From positions 1-46,960 of the forward strand of contig JAQGJP010000038.1 in NCBI GenBank assembly GCA_028290545.1: DNA of 46,960 nucleotides, in the 5' to 3' direction. The stretch is from Rhizobium sp. GTDB taxonomy: Bacteria; Pseudomonadota; Alphaproteobacteria; Rhizobiales; Rhizobiaceae. Under the pieces are notes generated by a model. It did not search any database and was not told where the DNA came from. It was given only the letters and a program-made list of their open reading frames with translations. Below, piece by piece: positions 1 through 8,311 of this stretch; the first letter of the stretch is position 1; every line of letters begins with the position of its first letter. Both the position numbers and the translations under genes were made by a program.

Positions 1-1272
1 TCTGCCATGCCCATTTTTTTTTGGACACTTTATCTGGAGGTTCTTTACAAGTTGTATTCGGGCACAATTTCCCTTCACCGCAACCTTCGTAGAAAAGGCA
101 GCAGAATGCACTTTCGGAAAAACCGAAACAAAACCATGATTTTGTCGAGTGTGTTAAACCGCTACGTCAGCTTCTATGGCCGGATGGGGATCATAGCCGG
201 TGATCTCAAAGTCCTCGATACGATAGTCATCAATCGAGTCCGGCTTCCGCAACAATCTTAGTTTCGGGAAAGGCCTTGGCTCACGCGACAGAAGCGTTTT
301 GGCCATGTCGATGTGGTTTAAATACAGGTGGACGTCGCCACCAACCCAGATCAACTCGCCAGGTGTCATATCGACCTGCTGCGCAATCATACAAAGCAAA
401 GCGGCTTCCTGACTGGCGTTGAACGCGTTTCCCAAACCGAGGTCACAGGAACGCTGACCGACGAGCATTGAGAGCTTGCCGCGAGACGTGCTTCCACTCT
501 CTCCATTGCTCATGTCACTGACATAAAATTGATAGGTCATATGGCATGGATGAAGAGCCATTTGATCAAGCTCGCCAACGTTCCAAGCGTGGAACAGCAT
601 CCGACGGCTTGCAGGGTTCGTTTTCAGAGTTTGGATCACTGAGGCAATCTGGTCGTGCTCTTTGCCATTGGCATCAAGCCAGCGACGCCACTGCTTGCCG
701 TATACGGGACCAAGATCACCCCATTGAAGGGCGAACGCGTCGTCGGCTAGAACTCGTTCCTCGAATGCTTCCTGCGAGATTTCCTCACCGGTAGCCTTAC
801 GGTACTTGTCCAAGGGCCAGTCGGTCCAGATGCGGACGTTCTCTTTCAACAATGACTGGATGTTTGTCTGCCCGGTTAGGAACCAGAGCATCTCTTTCAC
901 AGCTGTTTTCCAGTACACCCTCTTTGTTGTGTAGATTGGCACGGTTCCGTCGGACAGATCGAAACGGAGCATCGCACCAAACATTGACAGTGTGCCTACG
1001 CCAGTGCGGTCGATACGGCGGTCTCCTTTTTCGAGGAGATGCTCAAGCAGGTCTAGGTACTGGTATTCTGGGTGGCGGGCCATCTGGACATCCATGTGGT
1101 ACTAAATTCAGTCTGAACGCGTCGGCCGACGCCTGCAACTAGAAAAATGGCTCAAGCGAACTGAGGACTTGCGTTTGGTAATGGTACTGGTACCATTGCG
1201 AACCGTGACAATATCTTTTTAAACCAATGCTTTAGTGCCAAAGGTACCAGTTTGATGTCGGAAAAGAAACAC
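1..1272. mobile_element. Right end of a putative integrated element inserted in thyA (continues past the left edge)
   Basis: Homology of the host thyA to the ThyA family stops near 1272, and everything to the left looks foreign. It is richer in A+T, uses many A/T-ending codons, and carries a second, divergent thyA. No integrase or second junction is visible because the window ends here. In related rhizobia, as I recall, thyA is followed by the dihydrofolate reductase gene and hflKC; these are absent, as expected if an insertion displaced them. Bases 1-153 and 1096-1151 contain no gene I can support. The exact crossover may lie up to about 60 bases further right, because thyA codons from about 1335 down to 1272 already look A/T-rich. 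Confidence 0.5.
154..1095 (-). CDS. thyA: Thymidylate synthase, divergent copy probably carried by the inserted element
   Basis: This enzyme methylates dUMP to dTMP using methylene-tetrahydrofolate. The protein has 313 residues and looks complete. Visible motifs are DRTGVGT (29-35), the SRR phosphate-binding pair (163-165), the nucleophile Cys184 in HPCH, QRS (214-216), Asn226, which favours dUMP over dCMP, HLY (256-258), and the family's terminal AV. The stretch after QRSCD reads LGLGNAFNASQE, unlike the usual FLGxPFNIASY, so the protein is a diverged branch. It lies 56 bases downstream of the truncated host thyA on the same strand and could be transcribed from the host promoter. Codon use is more A/T-rich than in the rest of the window. 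An internal ATG at 1083 with a weak GGAT ahead of it may be the true start. Confidence 0.88.
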   Translation of the reverse strand: MDVQMARHPEYQYLDLLEHLLEKGDRRIDRTGVGTLSMFGAMLRFDLSDGTVPIYTTKRVYWKTAVKEMLWFLTGQTNIQSLLKENVRIWTDWPLDKYRKATGEEISQEAFEERVLADDAFALQWGDLGPVYGKQWRRWLDANGKEHDQIASVIQTLKTNPASRRMLFHAWNVGELDQMALHPCHMTYQFYVSDMSNGESGSTSRGKLSMLVGQRSCDLGLGNAFNASQEAALLCMIAQQVDMTPGELIWVGGDVHLYLNHIDMAKTLLSREPRPFPKLRLLRKPDSIDDYRIEDFEITGYDPHPAIEADVAV

Positions 1273-1793
1273 ACGCCTAGAAATATGTCGCCGGACCTTT
1301 GATACAGTTGACAGGAGAGTTTCCCATCGGCGACGTAGAACTGGAAAAGGCAATGGCAGGGCGGCAGGGCCATTTCATCCACCAGCGCAGGGTTCCAGGC
1401 GGACACGATATGCCGGCGCGAATGAGGACTGGTCTTCAATCCCTCGATCAGGTTGCTGATCTGGTCGATATGACTGCCATCCGGCGCCGGCCACGAGCGC
1501 CACTGATAGCCATAGACCGGCCCCAGATCGCCCTTCTCGTTCGCCCATTCATCCCAGATCGACACGCCGTTCTCCTTGAGATAGGCGATATTGGTATCAC
1601 CCCTGAGGAACCATAAAAGTTCGTGGATGATCGACTTGAGATGCAGCTTCTTGGTCGTGGTGACCGGAAAGCCGACCGACAGGTCGAAACGCATCTGATA
1701 GCCGAAGACCGAGCGGGTGCCGGTGCCGGTGCGATCGCCGCGGTCGCTGCCGCTGTCGAGCACATGGGAGAGCATATCGAGATATTGTTTCAT
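1152..1793 (-). pseudogene. thyA: Host thymidylate synthase, C-terminus lost at an insertion junction
   Basis: Residues 1-174 match ThyA very well: DRTGTGT (20-26), SRR (125-127), PPCH with catalytic Cys146, and [10 protein letters not shown] (165-174). Then the homology stops abruptly, and 39 unrelated residues follow before a stop. ThyA normally has about 264 residues, so roughly the last 90 are missing, including the dUMP-selecting Asn and the HxY motif. The product cannot be active. The 5' end is intact, with a GAGG ribosome binding site 7 bases before the ATG and an AT-rich TATTATATT stretch upstream (about 1825-1840) that could be a -10 region. The remnant may now serve mainly as the transcribed leader for the second thyA. 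Confidence 0.85.
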
Positions 1794-1907
1794 TGCGCGG
1801 CCTCACGATTCCGAGACCTGTAATATAATATCCCGGCCCCTGCATGCCAAACAGCGATTGCCGATCATACAGTGATATTCAACGCGGACGCTGCCCGGAC
1901 GACGATC

Positions 1908-3137
1908 TCAGATGACGAAATCATTGAAATCCAGCTTGGCCATGGTGAAGTGCTCGAGGATCAGCTTTTCGCCGGCGCCAAAATCGATGACGACGTTGTC
2001 GCCAGCCTGCTTGATATCGAGGTTATCGAATTGCTGCTGCGTCTGCACCATGTCCGATCTGATATGGTCGACGCCGTCCTTGAAATCGGTAACTCGGTCT
2101 TTGCCGTACCCGCTGTTGAAGATGAAGACGTCTTTCCCCAGGTCGCCGGACAGGATGTCACCGCCCAGGCCGCCGTCGAGGTTATCATTGCCATTCCTGC
2201 CGGAGAGCGCGTTGTCGCCACTGTTGCCAAACAGATCATTGGCAAGCGCGCTGCCGTTGCCGTCGATGTCCTTGCCGCCACGCAGCAACAAGCGTTCGAC
2301 GCCATTGGAAAGCGTGTAGCCGGCAGTGCTGTAGACGGCATCTTCGCCTCCGCCGGCCATTTCGACAATCTTCACGGACGATTTGGAGATCAGGAATTCG
2401 TCGTCACCCTCGCCGCCATGAATCGTGCCGTCAAGCGCGCCCCTGCGGGTGTCGAACCGGTCTGAACCACCGCCCAGCATGACGTCGCCGATGATATTGC
2501 CGGTATTGGTGGCTGTCAGTCGGTCGTCGCCGCTCTCGATCGCGACATCGTCCGCCTGGATCAGGCCCTTGTTGGAGAGAACGCTCTCGCCCATGCCGGT
2601 GAAGACGACGCCCTTGTCGCCGGAATGGATCACGCCGTTGATCTCGTTGACCACCAGGGAGCTTTCGGCTCCGGTCTCGATCGCTGTACCCGTGACGTCG
2701 ATCGACCTGAAATTGGTGATGTCGGAGCCGGCATCATCGAACACGATACCGTCATCGCCGCTCAGCTTGCCCCTGTTTTCGACAACCGCCCAGACATTGC
2801 CGTGAATGGCGTTATCGCCACCCTTGATCGTTCCGCTGACGCTGATATGGCCGCCCGCCCCTTCGTAGTGGATACCGGACTCGGCATTGATCGCGTTGAT
2901 CACCGATTTGGCCCCGATCACCACATCCGAAGTGGAGCCCTGGAAGCGGATGCCCGAGACATTGCCCGAAACATTGATGTCGCCAAGCACGGTGATCGTG
3001 TTGCCGCTACCGGATTCCAGGATCGCGTACTGATTGATCACATTGAACGTGGCGTCCTTGGTGACCAGCCATGTTTCGTTGCTGTCGTTTACCTGCCAGG
3101 TCTGGGTCTGGTTCGTCTTGATAACGTTGTCGGCCAT
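1908..3137 (-). CDS. RTX-type calcium-binding protein, probable type I secretion substrate
   Basis: This 409-residue protein has no signal peptide. Residues 1-230 are rich in short beta-forming repeats (NVSGNVSGIRF, ENRGKLSGDDGI, NTGNIIGDV) that look like a beta-helix or passenger region. Residues 230-350 hold degenerate glycine/aspartate nonapeptides (GGEGDDEF, GNSGDNALSGRNGNDN, GGLGGDILSGD), the hallmark of RTX calcium-binding rolls. The end resembles the C-terminal secretion region of rhizobial RTX exoproteins. GGAAGG sits 7 bases before the ATG and fixes the start. No TolC, membrane-fusion or ABC exporter gene is nearby, so export must rely on one encoded elsewhere. Its role is unknown; adhesion or biofilm function is plausible for the family. 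Confidence 0.8.
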   Translation of the reverse strand: MADNVIKTNQTQTWQVNDSNETWLVTKDATFNVINQYAILESGSGNTITVLGDINVSGNVSGIRFQGSTSDVVIGAKSVINAINAESGIHYEGAGGHISVSGTIKGGDNAIHGNVWAVVENRGKLSGDDGIVFDDAGSDITNFRSIDVTGTAIETGAESSLVVNEINGVIHSGDKGVVFTGMGESVLSNKGLIQADDVAIESGDDRLTATNTGNIIGDVMLGGGSDRFDTRRGALDGTIHGGEGDDEFLISKSSVKIVEMAGGGEDAVYSTAGYTLSNGVERLLLRGGKDIDGNGSALANDLFGNSGDNALSGRNGNDNLDGGLGGDILSGDLGKDVFIFNSGYGKDRVTDFKDGVDHIRSDMVQTQQQFDNLDIKQAGDNVVIDFGAGEKLILEHFTMAKLDFNDFVI

Positions 3138-3257
3138 TGGAATTCCTTCCGCGCATCGATTTGCATTGGTGGCTGGGAAACGTCTCTAAGATGTTCCTTA
3201 TTCTGGCAGGCAAGCGACTATTTGTCCGTAAAGACAGCAGGCAGGTGATGCCGCCAA

Positions 3258-4310
3258 TCAGGCGGCGGTACCCAGTGACGCCATGTCGATCACGAAGCGA
3301 TATTTCACATCGCTCTTCAGCATCCGTTCGTAGGCATCGTTGATCTTCTGGATCGGGATGATCTCGATGTCGGAAAGCACATTGTGCTCGGCGCAGAAAT
3401 CCAGCATTTCCTGGGTCTCGGCAATGCCGCCGATACCCGAACCGGCGAAGCTGCGGCGCTTGGCCAGCAGCGTGAAGGCGGCAATCGACAGCGGATTTTC
3501 CGGCGCGCCAACCAGCACGATAGCTCCGTCTCGCTTGACCAGCCGCGCATAGGCATCGACCGGATGGTCGGCGGAGATCGCGTCGATGATCAGGTCGAGA
3601 CTGTTGGCATGGGCGGCCATGTCATCGGGGCTGGTGGAAAGAATCACCTCGTCGGCGCCGAGCGCCCTGGCATCGGCGACCTTCGACTGCGAAGTCGTGA
3701 TCACGGTGACATGTGCGCCCATGGCATGGGCGAGCTTGACCCCCATGTGACCCAGACCGCCGAGGCCGGCAACGCCAACCCTCTTGCCGGGACCTGCACC
3801 CCAATGGCGCAGCGGCGAATAGGTGGTGATCCCGGCGCAAAGCAGTGGCGCGGCGGCCGCGAGATCGAGATTTTCCGGGATGCGCAGCACAAAATCCTGC
3901 TCGACGACGATATGGCTGGAATAGCCGCCGAACGTATGGCCGGTGTCCTTGTCCGGGCTGTTATAGGTGCCGGTGTTGCCGTTCTCGCAATATTGTTCCA
4001 GGCCCTCGGCGCAACTTGCGCATTCCCGGCAGGAATCCACCATGCAGCCGACGCCGACGCGATCACCGACCTTGAACTTGGTCACCGCGCTGCCGACCTC
4101 GACCACCCGTCCGACGATCTCATGGCCGGGAACGCAGGGATAGACGGTGAAATGCCATTCATTGCGCGCGGTGTGCAGGTCGGAATGACAGACTCCGCAG
4201 AACAGGATCTCGATGCGCACATCGGTAGGGCCTGTATCGCGGCGTTCGAAACTGAAACGGGCAAGGGGTGCAGAGGCGGCTTCGGCCGCAAAACCGGTGC
4301 AGGAAAACAT
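3258..4310 (-). CDS. Zinc-dependent NAD(P) alcohol dehydrogenase (YahK/cinnamyl-type)
   Basis: This is a 350-residue medium-chain dehydrogenase that interconverts alcohols and aldehydes. The catalytic zinc ligands are Cys38 (CGVCHSD), His63 (PGHE) and Cys158. The structural zinc ligands are Cys94, 97, 100 and 108. The nucleotide-binding loop GLGGLGHMG spans 182-190. Length and motif order match YahK and cinnamyl-alcohol-dehydrogenase-like enzymes, which are usually NADPH-dependent aldehyde reductases. A GGAG 6 bases upstream supports this ATG. The gene stands alone, with about 75 bases to its upstream neighbour. The substrate cannot be read from the sequence. Confidence 0.9.
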   Translation of the reverse strand: MFSCTGFAAEAASAPLARFSFERRDTGPTDVRIEILFCGVCHSDLHTARNEWHFTVYPCVPGHEIVGRVVEVGSAVTKFKVGDRVGVGCMVDSCRECASCAEGLEQYCENGNTGTYNSPDKDTGHTFGGYSSHIVVEQDFVLRIPENLDLAAAAPLLCAGITTYSPLRHWGAGPGKRVGVAGLGGLGHMGVKLAHAMGAHVTVITTSQSKVADARALGADEVILSTSPDDMAAHANSLDLIIDAISADHPVDAYARLVKRDGAIVLVGAPENPLSIAAFTLLAKRRSFAGSGIGGIAETQEMLDFCAEHNVLSDIEIIPIQKINDAYERMLKSDVKYRFVIDMASLGTAA

Positions 4311-4387
4311 CGATGACTCCTGTAAGCGCTGGATAAATCTGGTGGCGGGATAACTGCGTCAGTATATCGCCCCACCCGCGCAAAAGT

Positions 4388-5203
4388 CTAGGCTGTTGTG
4401 CAGTTGCGAACAACGGCGCCTGATGGGAGACCGGCGGAAGCCAGTCGCTGCAGGGCTTCCGTTACGCTCACCCTGCGATAGGATTCCGTTGCCAGACCGT
4501 TTTCCCTGAGCGTCGCCCGCCGCCTTTCGGCCACATTTCGCTCGGCCTCCGTCGTATCCGCAGCGCGCTCGCGCAGCCATAGCACATAAGAATCGTCTGC
4601 CTCCTTCACCGGCTTGCCGGATGTCGGCTTTATCGCCGCGAGCCGCTCCTCGGAAAAGGATTTAAGCACCTGACTGGGATTGTATTCGGTGCGCCTGTCA
4701 TTACCGGAGATGATCAGGTCCGCCTGCGGCACCCGGCCGGAAGGGCTGTAGACAAAGGCCGACGCAATCCGGTCCAGCGCCGCATCCTCTTCCTTGGGAC
4801 GATGGACGACGATACGCGGAGAGCGCTCAGGCACGGCAAGCCTGGTGATGCCGCGATCGTTGATCGCATCCAGAACCTCGCGATGATCCATCGACGTGAT
4901 GACTTCCTTGCGGGCTGGCCAGAAATCGTAGGGCGCGTGCGCCCCGTGGCCTTTGCCGATATGGAATGCATAGACTTCGGGATAGACCGTGAGTTCATTG
5001 CGGCGGGACGGCTTGACGTCATAGTAGGCGGTCATGGCGATCTGCAGCAGATGCGACGCGCCGATGCCGCCGAAGGCCTCGTCGATCACCAGTCCGAGGC
5101 GATCATGCGCATGCCAGCCGGGCAGAACATCGGCAATCGAGGCGGGCTGGCCGCCGATCCGGACATCGAACATGTCCGACTTCAACAGGCTGGCGACATG
5201 CAT
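4388..5203 (-). CDS. Conserved protein of unknown function
   Basis: I do not recognise this ~271-residue protein. It has no signal peptide or membrane segment. The N-terminal half is hydrophobic and globular, with GLVIDEAFGGIGASHLL near residue 40 and a His-rich stretch (HIGKGHGAHAPYDF) near 83-96. The C-terminal third is charged and helical (EAERNVAERRRATLRENG). Two ATGs lie six bases apart. GGGAG sits directly against the upstream one at 5209, but 7 bases from the one at 5203, so 5203 is the likelier start. GC-rich third positions over the whole length support a real gene. It appears to be monocistronic. Confidence 0.65.
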   Translation of the reverse strand: MHVASLLKSDMFDVRIGGQPASIADVLPGWHAHDRLGLVIDEAFGGIGASHLLQIAMTAYYDVKPSRRNELTVYPEVYAFHIGKGHGAHAPYDFWPARKEVITSMDHREVLDAINDRGITRLAVPERSPRIVVHRPKEEDAALDRIASAFVYSPSGRVPQADLIISGNDRRTEYNPSQVLKSFSEERLAAIKPTSGKPVKEADDSYVLWLRERAADTTEAERNVAERRRATLRENGLATESYRRVSVTEALQRLASAGLPSGAVVRNCTTA

Positions 5204-5300
5204 GCTCATTCTCCCGGCAAATCATTCGATCCGCCGGGAACCTAGATCATTTTGATCTGATCAGTGAAGCGGTTCCTGAAGAAAACGCTCCACATACGCA

Positions 5301-6029
5301 TCAGCCGCTCACCTTCACCAGCACCGGTTCGGCGCGATAGTCCTTGGTGAACAGCCGCTTCAGGTTCTCGATCTTCGGCAGGTCGTTATAGACGATATAG
5401 GGATAGGTCGGATTGAGCGTCAGGAAGTTCTGATGATAGCCCTCGGCGGCAAAGAATGCCTTGCCGGGCTCGATGGTCGTGGCGATCTTCGCTTCGAACA
5501 CCTTGGCCCTGTCGAGTTCGGCGATGTAGGCCCTGGCAACCTTGGCCTGCTCATCATTGGTCGGGAAGATCGTCGAGCGATATTGGGTGCCCGAATCCGG
5601 ACCCTGGCGGTTCAACTGCGTCGGGTCATGGGCGACCGAGAAGTAGATCTGCAGCAGATGGCCGTAGCTCACCTTCCCGGGATCGTAGGTCACCTTCACG
5701 GCTTCGGCGTGTCCCGTATCGCCGGAACCGACGATTTCGTAGATGGCGTCCTTTTGCTGCCCGCCGGCATAGCCGGACGTCGCATCGATGACGCCGTTGA
5801 CATGCTGGAAGACGCCCTGGACGCCCCAGAAGCAGCCGCCTGCAAACACCGCCGTCTCGGTCTTGGCGGTCGATTGCTTCTCGTCGATGCTCGGCGGCGG
5901 AATGACGACACCTTCCTCCGCACTTGCAGTCCGGCTATAGAGCGCCACGCCTGCTGCGAGAACGGCAGCCGCCAGCACGCCGCGCGACAGCCATGCGCCG
6001 GTTGTTCGGGCTTTACCCAAGTTACTCAT
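5301..6029 (-). CDS. msrA: Peptide-methionine (S)-S-oxide reductase MsrA, exported
   Basis: MsrA reduces the S epimer of methionine sulfoxide in oxidised proteins. The GGCFWG signature holds the catalytic Cys66, and GYAGG and GHAE follow in the expected order. The protein has 242 residues, longer than the ~170-residue core, because of an N-terminal hydrophobic segment (about 18-31) ending in SRTASA. That is a signal peptide or membrane anchor and places the enzyme in the periplasm. It begins 35 bases after msrB on the same strand, so the two form an operon covering both sulfoxide epimers outside the cytoplasm. Confidence 0.92.
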   Translation of the reverse strand: MSNLGKARTTGAWLSRGVLAAAVLAAGVALYSRTASAEEGVVIPPPSIDEKQSTAKTETAVFAGGCFWGVQGVFQHVNGVIDATSGYAGGQQKDAIYEIVGSGDTGHAEAVKVTYDPGKVSYGHLLQIYFSVAHDPTQLNRQGPDSGTQYRSTIFPTNDEQAKVARAYIAELDRAKVFEAKIATTIEPGKAFFAAEGYHQNFLTLNPTYPYIVYNDLPKIENLKRLFTKDYRAEPVLVKVSG

Positions 6030-6064
6030 GTCGAATTCCTTTCTTCGAAAAAGGGCGCGGGCAT

Positions 6065-6565
6065 TCAGGCAGCCGCGGCCACGAATTTCATGGCGACACC
6101 GTTCATGCAGTAGCGCAGGCCGGTCGGCGCCGGGCCGTCATTGAACACGTGTCCGAGATGGCCCTCGCAGCGGTGGCACTCCACCGCCGTCCGCTCCATG
6201 CCGAACGACGTATCGGTCTTTTCGATCACCGCCTTATCGAGCGGCTTCCAGAAGCTTGGCCAGCCGGTGCCGCTGTCGAACTTGGTCTTCGACGAGAACA
6301 GCGGCAGGTCGCAGCCCGCACAGGCGAAGGTGCCTGCCCGGTGCTCGTCCAGCAGCGCGCTGGTGAACGGCGCCTCCGTGCCTTCGTGCCGGAGCACCTG
6401 GTATTGTTCCGGTGTCAGGATCTTTTTCCATTCGGCGTCGGTATGCTCGACCTTGCCGCCGGTCGCGGCCATGGCGCTGTCGAGCGCGGTCATGATCGCA
6501 CCCGGGAAAGCGGCCGCGGCGGCCAGCACGACGCTGGTCTTCAGGAAATATCTGCGTGTAAACAT
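6065..6565 (-). CDS. msrB: Peptide-methionine (R)-S-oxide reductase MsrB with Tat-type signal
   Basis: MsrB reduces the R epimer of methionine sulfoxide. The zinc site is two CxxC pairs (Cys82/85 and Cys130/133), followed by GWPSF (101-105), GHLGHVF, and the catalytic Cys153 in RYCMNG. The protein has 166 residues. The N-terminus reads RRYFLKTSVVLAAAAAF, a twin-arginine motif plus hydrophobic core, so export by Tat is likely. Purine-rich GGAGGAGAC lies just before the ATG. It is the first gene of an msrB-msrA operon whose partner also carries an export signal. Confidence 0.93.
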   Translation of the reverse strand: MFTRRYFLKTSVVLAAAAAFPGAIMTALDSAMAATGGKVEHTDAEWKKILTPEQYQVLRHEGTEAPFTSALLDEHRAGTFACAGCDLPLFSSKTKFDSGTGWPSFWKPLDKAVIEKTDTSFGMERTAVECHRCEGHLGHVFNDGPAPTGLRYCMNGVAMKFVAAAA

Positions 6566-6859
6566 CGTGTCTCCTCCGGAGGTAACGGATCGCGTTCACC
6601 CCTGATACGAGACGCAGGGTCTCACAGTTTCAATATCACTGTAAAATCACTTGCGCTTGATGGTTGTTCACGGAAAATCAACTGTTTATGCCGTGGCGTT
6701 CACAAACTTGCGGCAAGAAATATGCGAGCGAGGTATTCTCCGCTCTCCCGAGACAGCATTGCCGATGTCCGTCATCTCGATGAGGAAATCGGGCCGACCG
6801 TATTGTCGGTGAACAAGTTGAGACGGAAATCGCCGCTGGTATTGATCATCGCAACTTTC

Positions 6860-7195
6860 AGGCCTATATGTCTGTTGCTCCCTCGGGAGACTATGGCGCT
6901 AAACCGTTTGTGCAATAGGTGTGCTGGACGCGGCTTCGAAGCCGCCGCCTCCACCAAGAACTGTTCCGGTCCGAACAGCTGTTGATGGGGGCGACATGGG
7001 ATCGACAGGCATTGAAAGACAAAAACTGTGCTCGGCATGGTACCACCGTTATCGGGCTAAAATAGTAGTTGCAAACGACAACTATGCTGAAGTTCGTCTC
7101 GCTGCTTAATCGCAGTGCGACTCTTCAAAACAAGTCCTTGCGGGTAGCACCGTAAGGCGGGGTTCGGAGGTACCTGGCAACAGAAACCTCCACTT
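6860..7195 (+). ncRNA. ssrA: Transfer-messenger RNA, circularly permuted two-piece alphaproteobacterial form
   Basis: The tmRNA rescues stalled ribosomes and tags the nascent protein for degradation. The acceptor piece comes first, with a T-arm around TTCGAA (6935-6940) and an encoded CCA ending at 6956. A 30-base spacer (6957-6986) with a 6-bp hairpin (CTGTTC/GAACAG) follows. The coding piece begins at 6987. Its GGGGGCG pairs over 7 bp with CGCCTCC (6946-6952), giving the G3:U70 alanine identity pair. The tag frame runs from 7070 to the TAA at 7106-7108 and reads ANDNYAEVRLAA. TCTGTTGC (6871-6878) is complementary to GCAACAGA (7177-7184), closing the two pieces. Outer ends are approximate. 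The T-arm stem encloses only six bases instead of the usual seven. The 290 bases upstream (6566-6859) hold no gene I can support. Confidence 0.93.
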
Positions 7196-7319
7196 TCTCC
7201 CCATTTTTGACATTGATCTTTGGTTGGCTCTCCAATAGGTCGAGCAATGAAAAGCTTTGCCAATTCATCAGAAAATGGCATAGTTGAAGCAATTGTTCGA
7301 ATAGAAGACGGGAATCAAA

Positions 7320-7832
7320 ATGGGGCAGGATCACATCCGCTACGATATTCTGGCACAGGACGCGCTGAGAGGCGTCATCCGCAAGGTCCTGTCGGAAGTG
7401 GCTGCCACGGGAAGTCTGCCTGCCGACCATCATTTTTTCATCACTTTCCTGACTCAGGCGCCCGGCGTGCGCATTTCCCAGTTCCTGAAATCGAAGTATC
7501 CCGAGCAGATGACCATCGTCGTCCAGCACCAGTTCTGGGATCTCAAAGTCACCGAAACCTATTTCGAGATCGGCCTTTCGTTCTCCGACAAGCCCGAGAA
7601 ACTGACCGTTCCCTTCGCCTCCGTGCGCGGTTTCTATGATCCGTCTGTGAATTTCGAACTGGAATTCGATGTCGCCGCGGTCGAGGAGCAGGAAGACCAG
7701 GGCGCGGAAATCACCGCCTACCCCATTGCAAGCGCCGACGAGATCCAGATTGTCGGCGAGGAAAAGAAGGACGGCGAAGCCAAGCCTGCCGGCTCGGTCG
7801 TCTCGCTCGACGCTTTCCGCAAGAAGAACTGA
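7320..7832 (+). CDS. sspB: SspB, ClpXP protease adaptor (alphaproteobacterial type)
   Basis: SspB tethers ssrA-tagged proteins to ClpXP. The 170-residue protein has the expected plan. A compact folded domain covers residues 1-115 (DHHFFITFLT, FWDLKVTETYFEIGLSF, FYDPSVNFEL). An acidic, disordered linker follows. The conserved tail VVSLDAFRKKN is the likely ClpX-docking motif. An ACGGGAA element lies shortly before the ATG. It begins 125 bases after the tmRNA gene that encodes the tag it recognises, and is followed 23 bases later by the DUF4169 gene. Confidence 0.93.
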   Translation: MGQDHIRYDILAQDALRGVIRKVLSEVAATGSLPADHHFFITFLTQAPGVRISQFLKSKYPEQMTIVVQHQFWDLKVTETYFEIGLSFSDKPEKLTVPFASVRGFYDPSVNFELEFDVAAVEEQEDQGAEITAYPIASADEIQIVGEEKKDGEAKPAGSVVSLDAFRKKN

Positions 7833-7855
7833 CGGCTGGCTCCAAGGAGGCGGAC

Positions 7856-8044
7856 ATGACTGCCGACATCGTCAATCTCCGACAGTTCCGCAAGGCCAAA
7901 GCCCGTTCCGAGAAAGAGAAATCCGCAGACCAGAACCGCCTTCTTTTCGGCCGCACCAAGGCCGAAAAGACTTTGACGCGCGCGCTCAACGACAAGGCGG
8001 AGAAGACGCTAGATCAGGGCAAGATCGATAAGCCGGAAGACTAA
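7856..8044 (+). CDS. Small DUF4169-family protein
   Basis: This 62-residue, very basic and charged protein begins TADIVNLRQFRKAKAR and contains FGRTKAEKTLTRALNDKAEKTLD. I recognise this pattern as the DUF4169 family of alphaproteobacteria. No biochemical function is known to me. A strong AAGGAGG lies 7 bases before the ATG, and only 23 bases separate it from sspB, so the two are probably cotranscribed. The whole chain looks alpha-helical. The following 267 bases to the next gene contain nothing convincing. Confidence 0.85.
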   Translation: MTADIVNLRQFRKAKARSEKEKSADQNRLLFGRTKAEKTLTRALNDKAEKTLDQGKIDKPED

Positions 8045-8311
8045 AATAATTGATAATTCACAGTTTTAGATGCTTCTGCGGAATCTGTTTCGCTGACACC
8101 TGAATCGTTTTGCGAACCACTTCAACCAGCAGATCATTGATGCCGCACGGCGGCGTGCTGGCCATTTCCACGACCGTCGCAAATTTTCCGGATTGGCTGT
8201 CGACAATGGTCCCAAACTCTGGACATGCACAGGTGTTTGGAACATTACTCATCCGGATTTGAGACTCAAGATATTGGAATCGCTCCAATCTCGACGCACG
8301 GACAATGATCG

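Noticed and set aside
6921..7109. Apparent 62-residue protein ending in ANDNYAEVRLAA
   Set aside because: This frame is open only because it runs through the tmRNA; the end is the proteolysis tag, not a protein C-terminus of a separate gene.
8058..8252. Possible 64-residue protein on the minus strand between DUF4169 and the FAD oxidase
   Set aside because: Third-position GC is only about 55 percent, the ribosome binding site is weak, and no family is recognised. It could be real but is not supported well enough.
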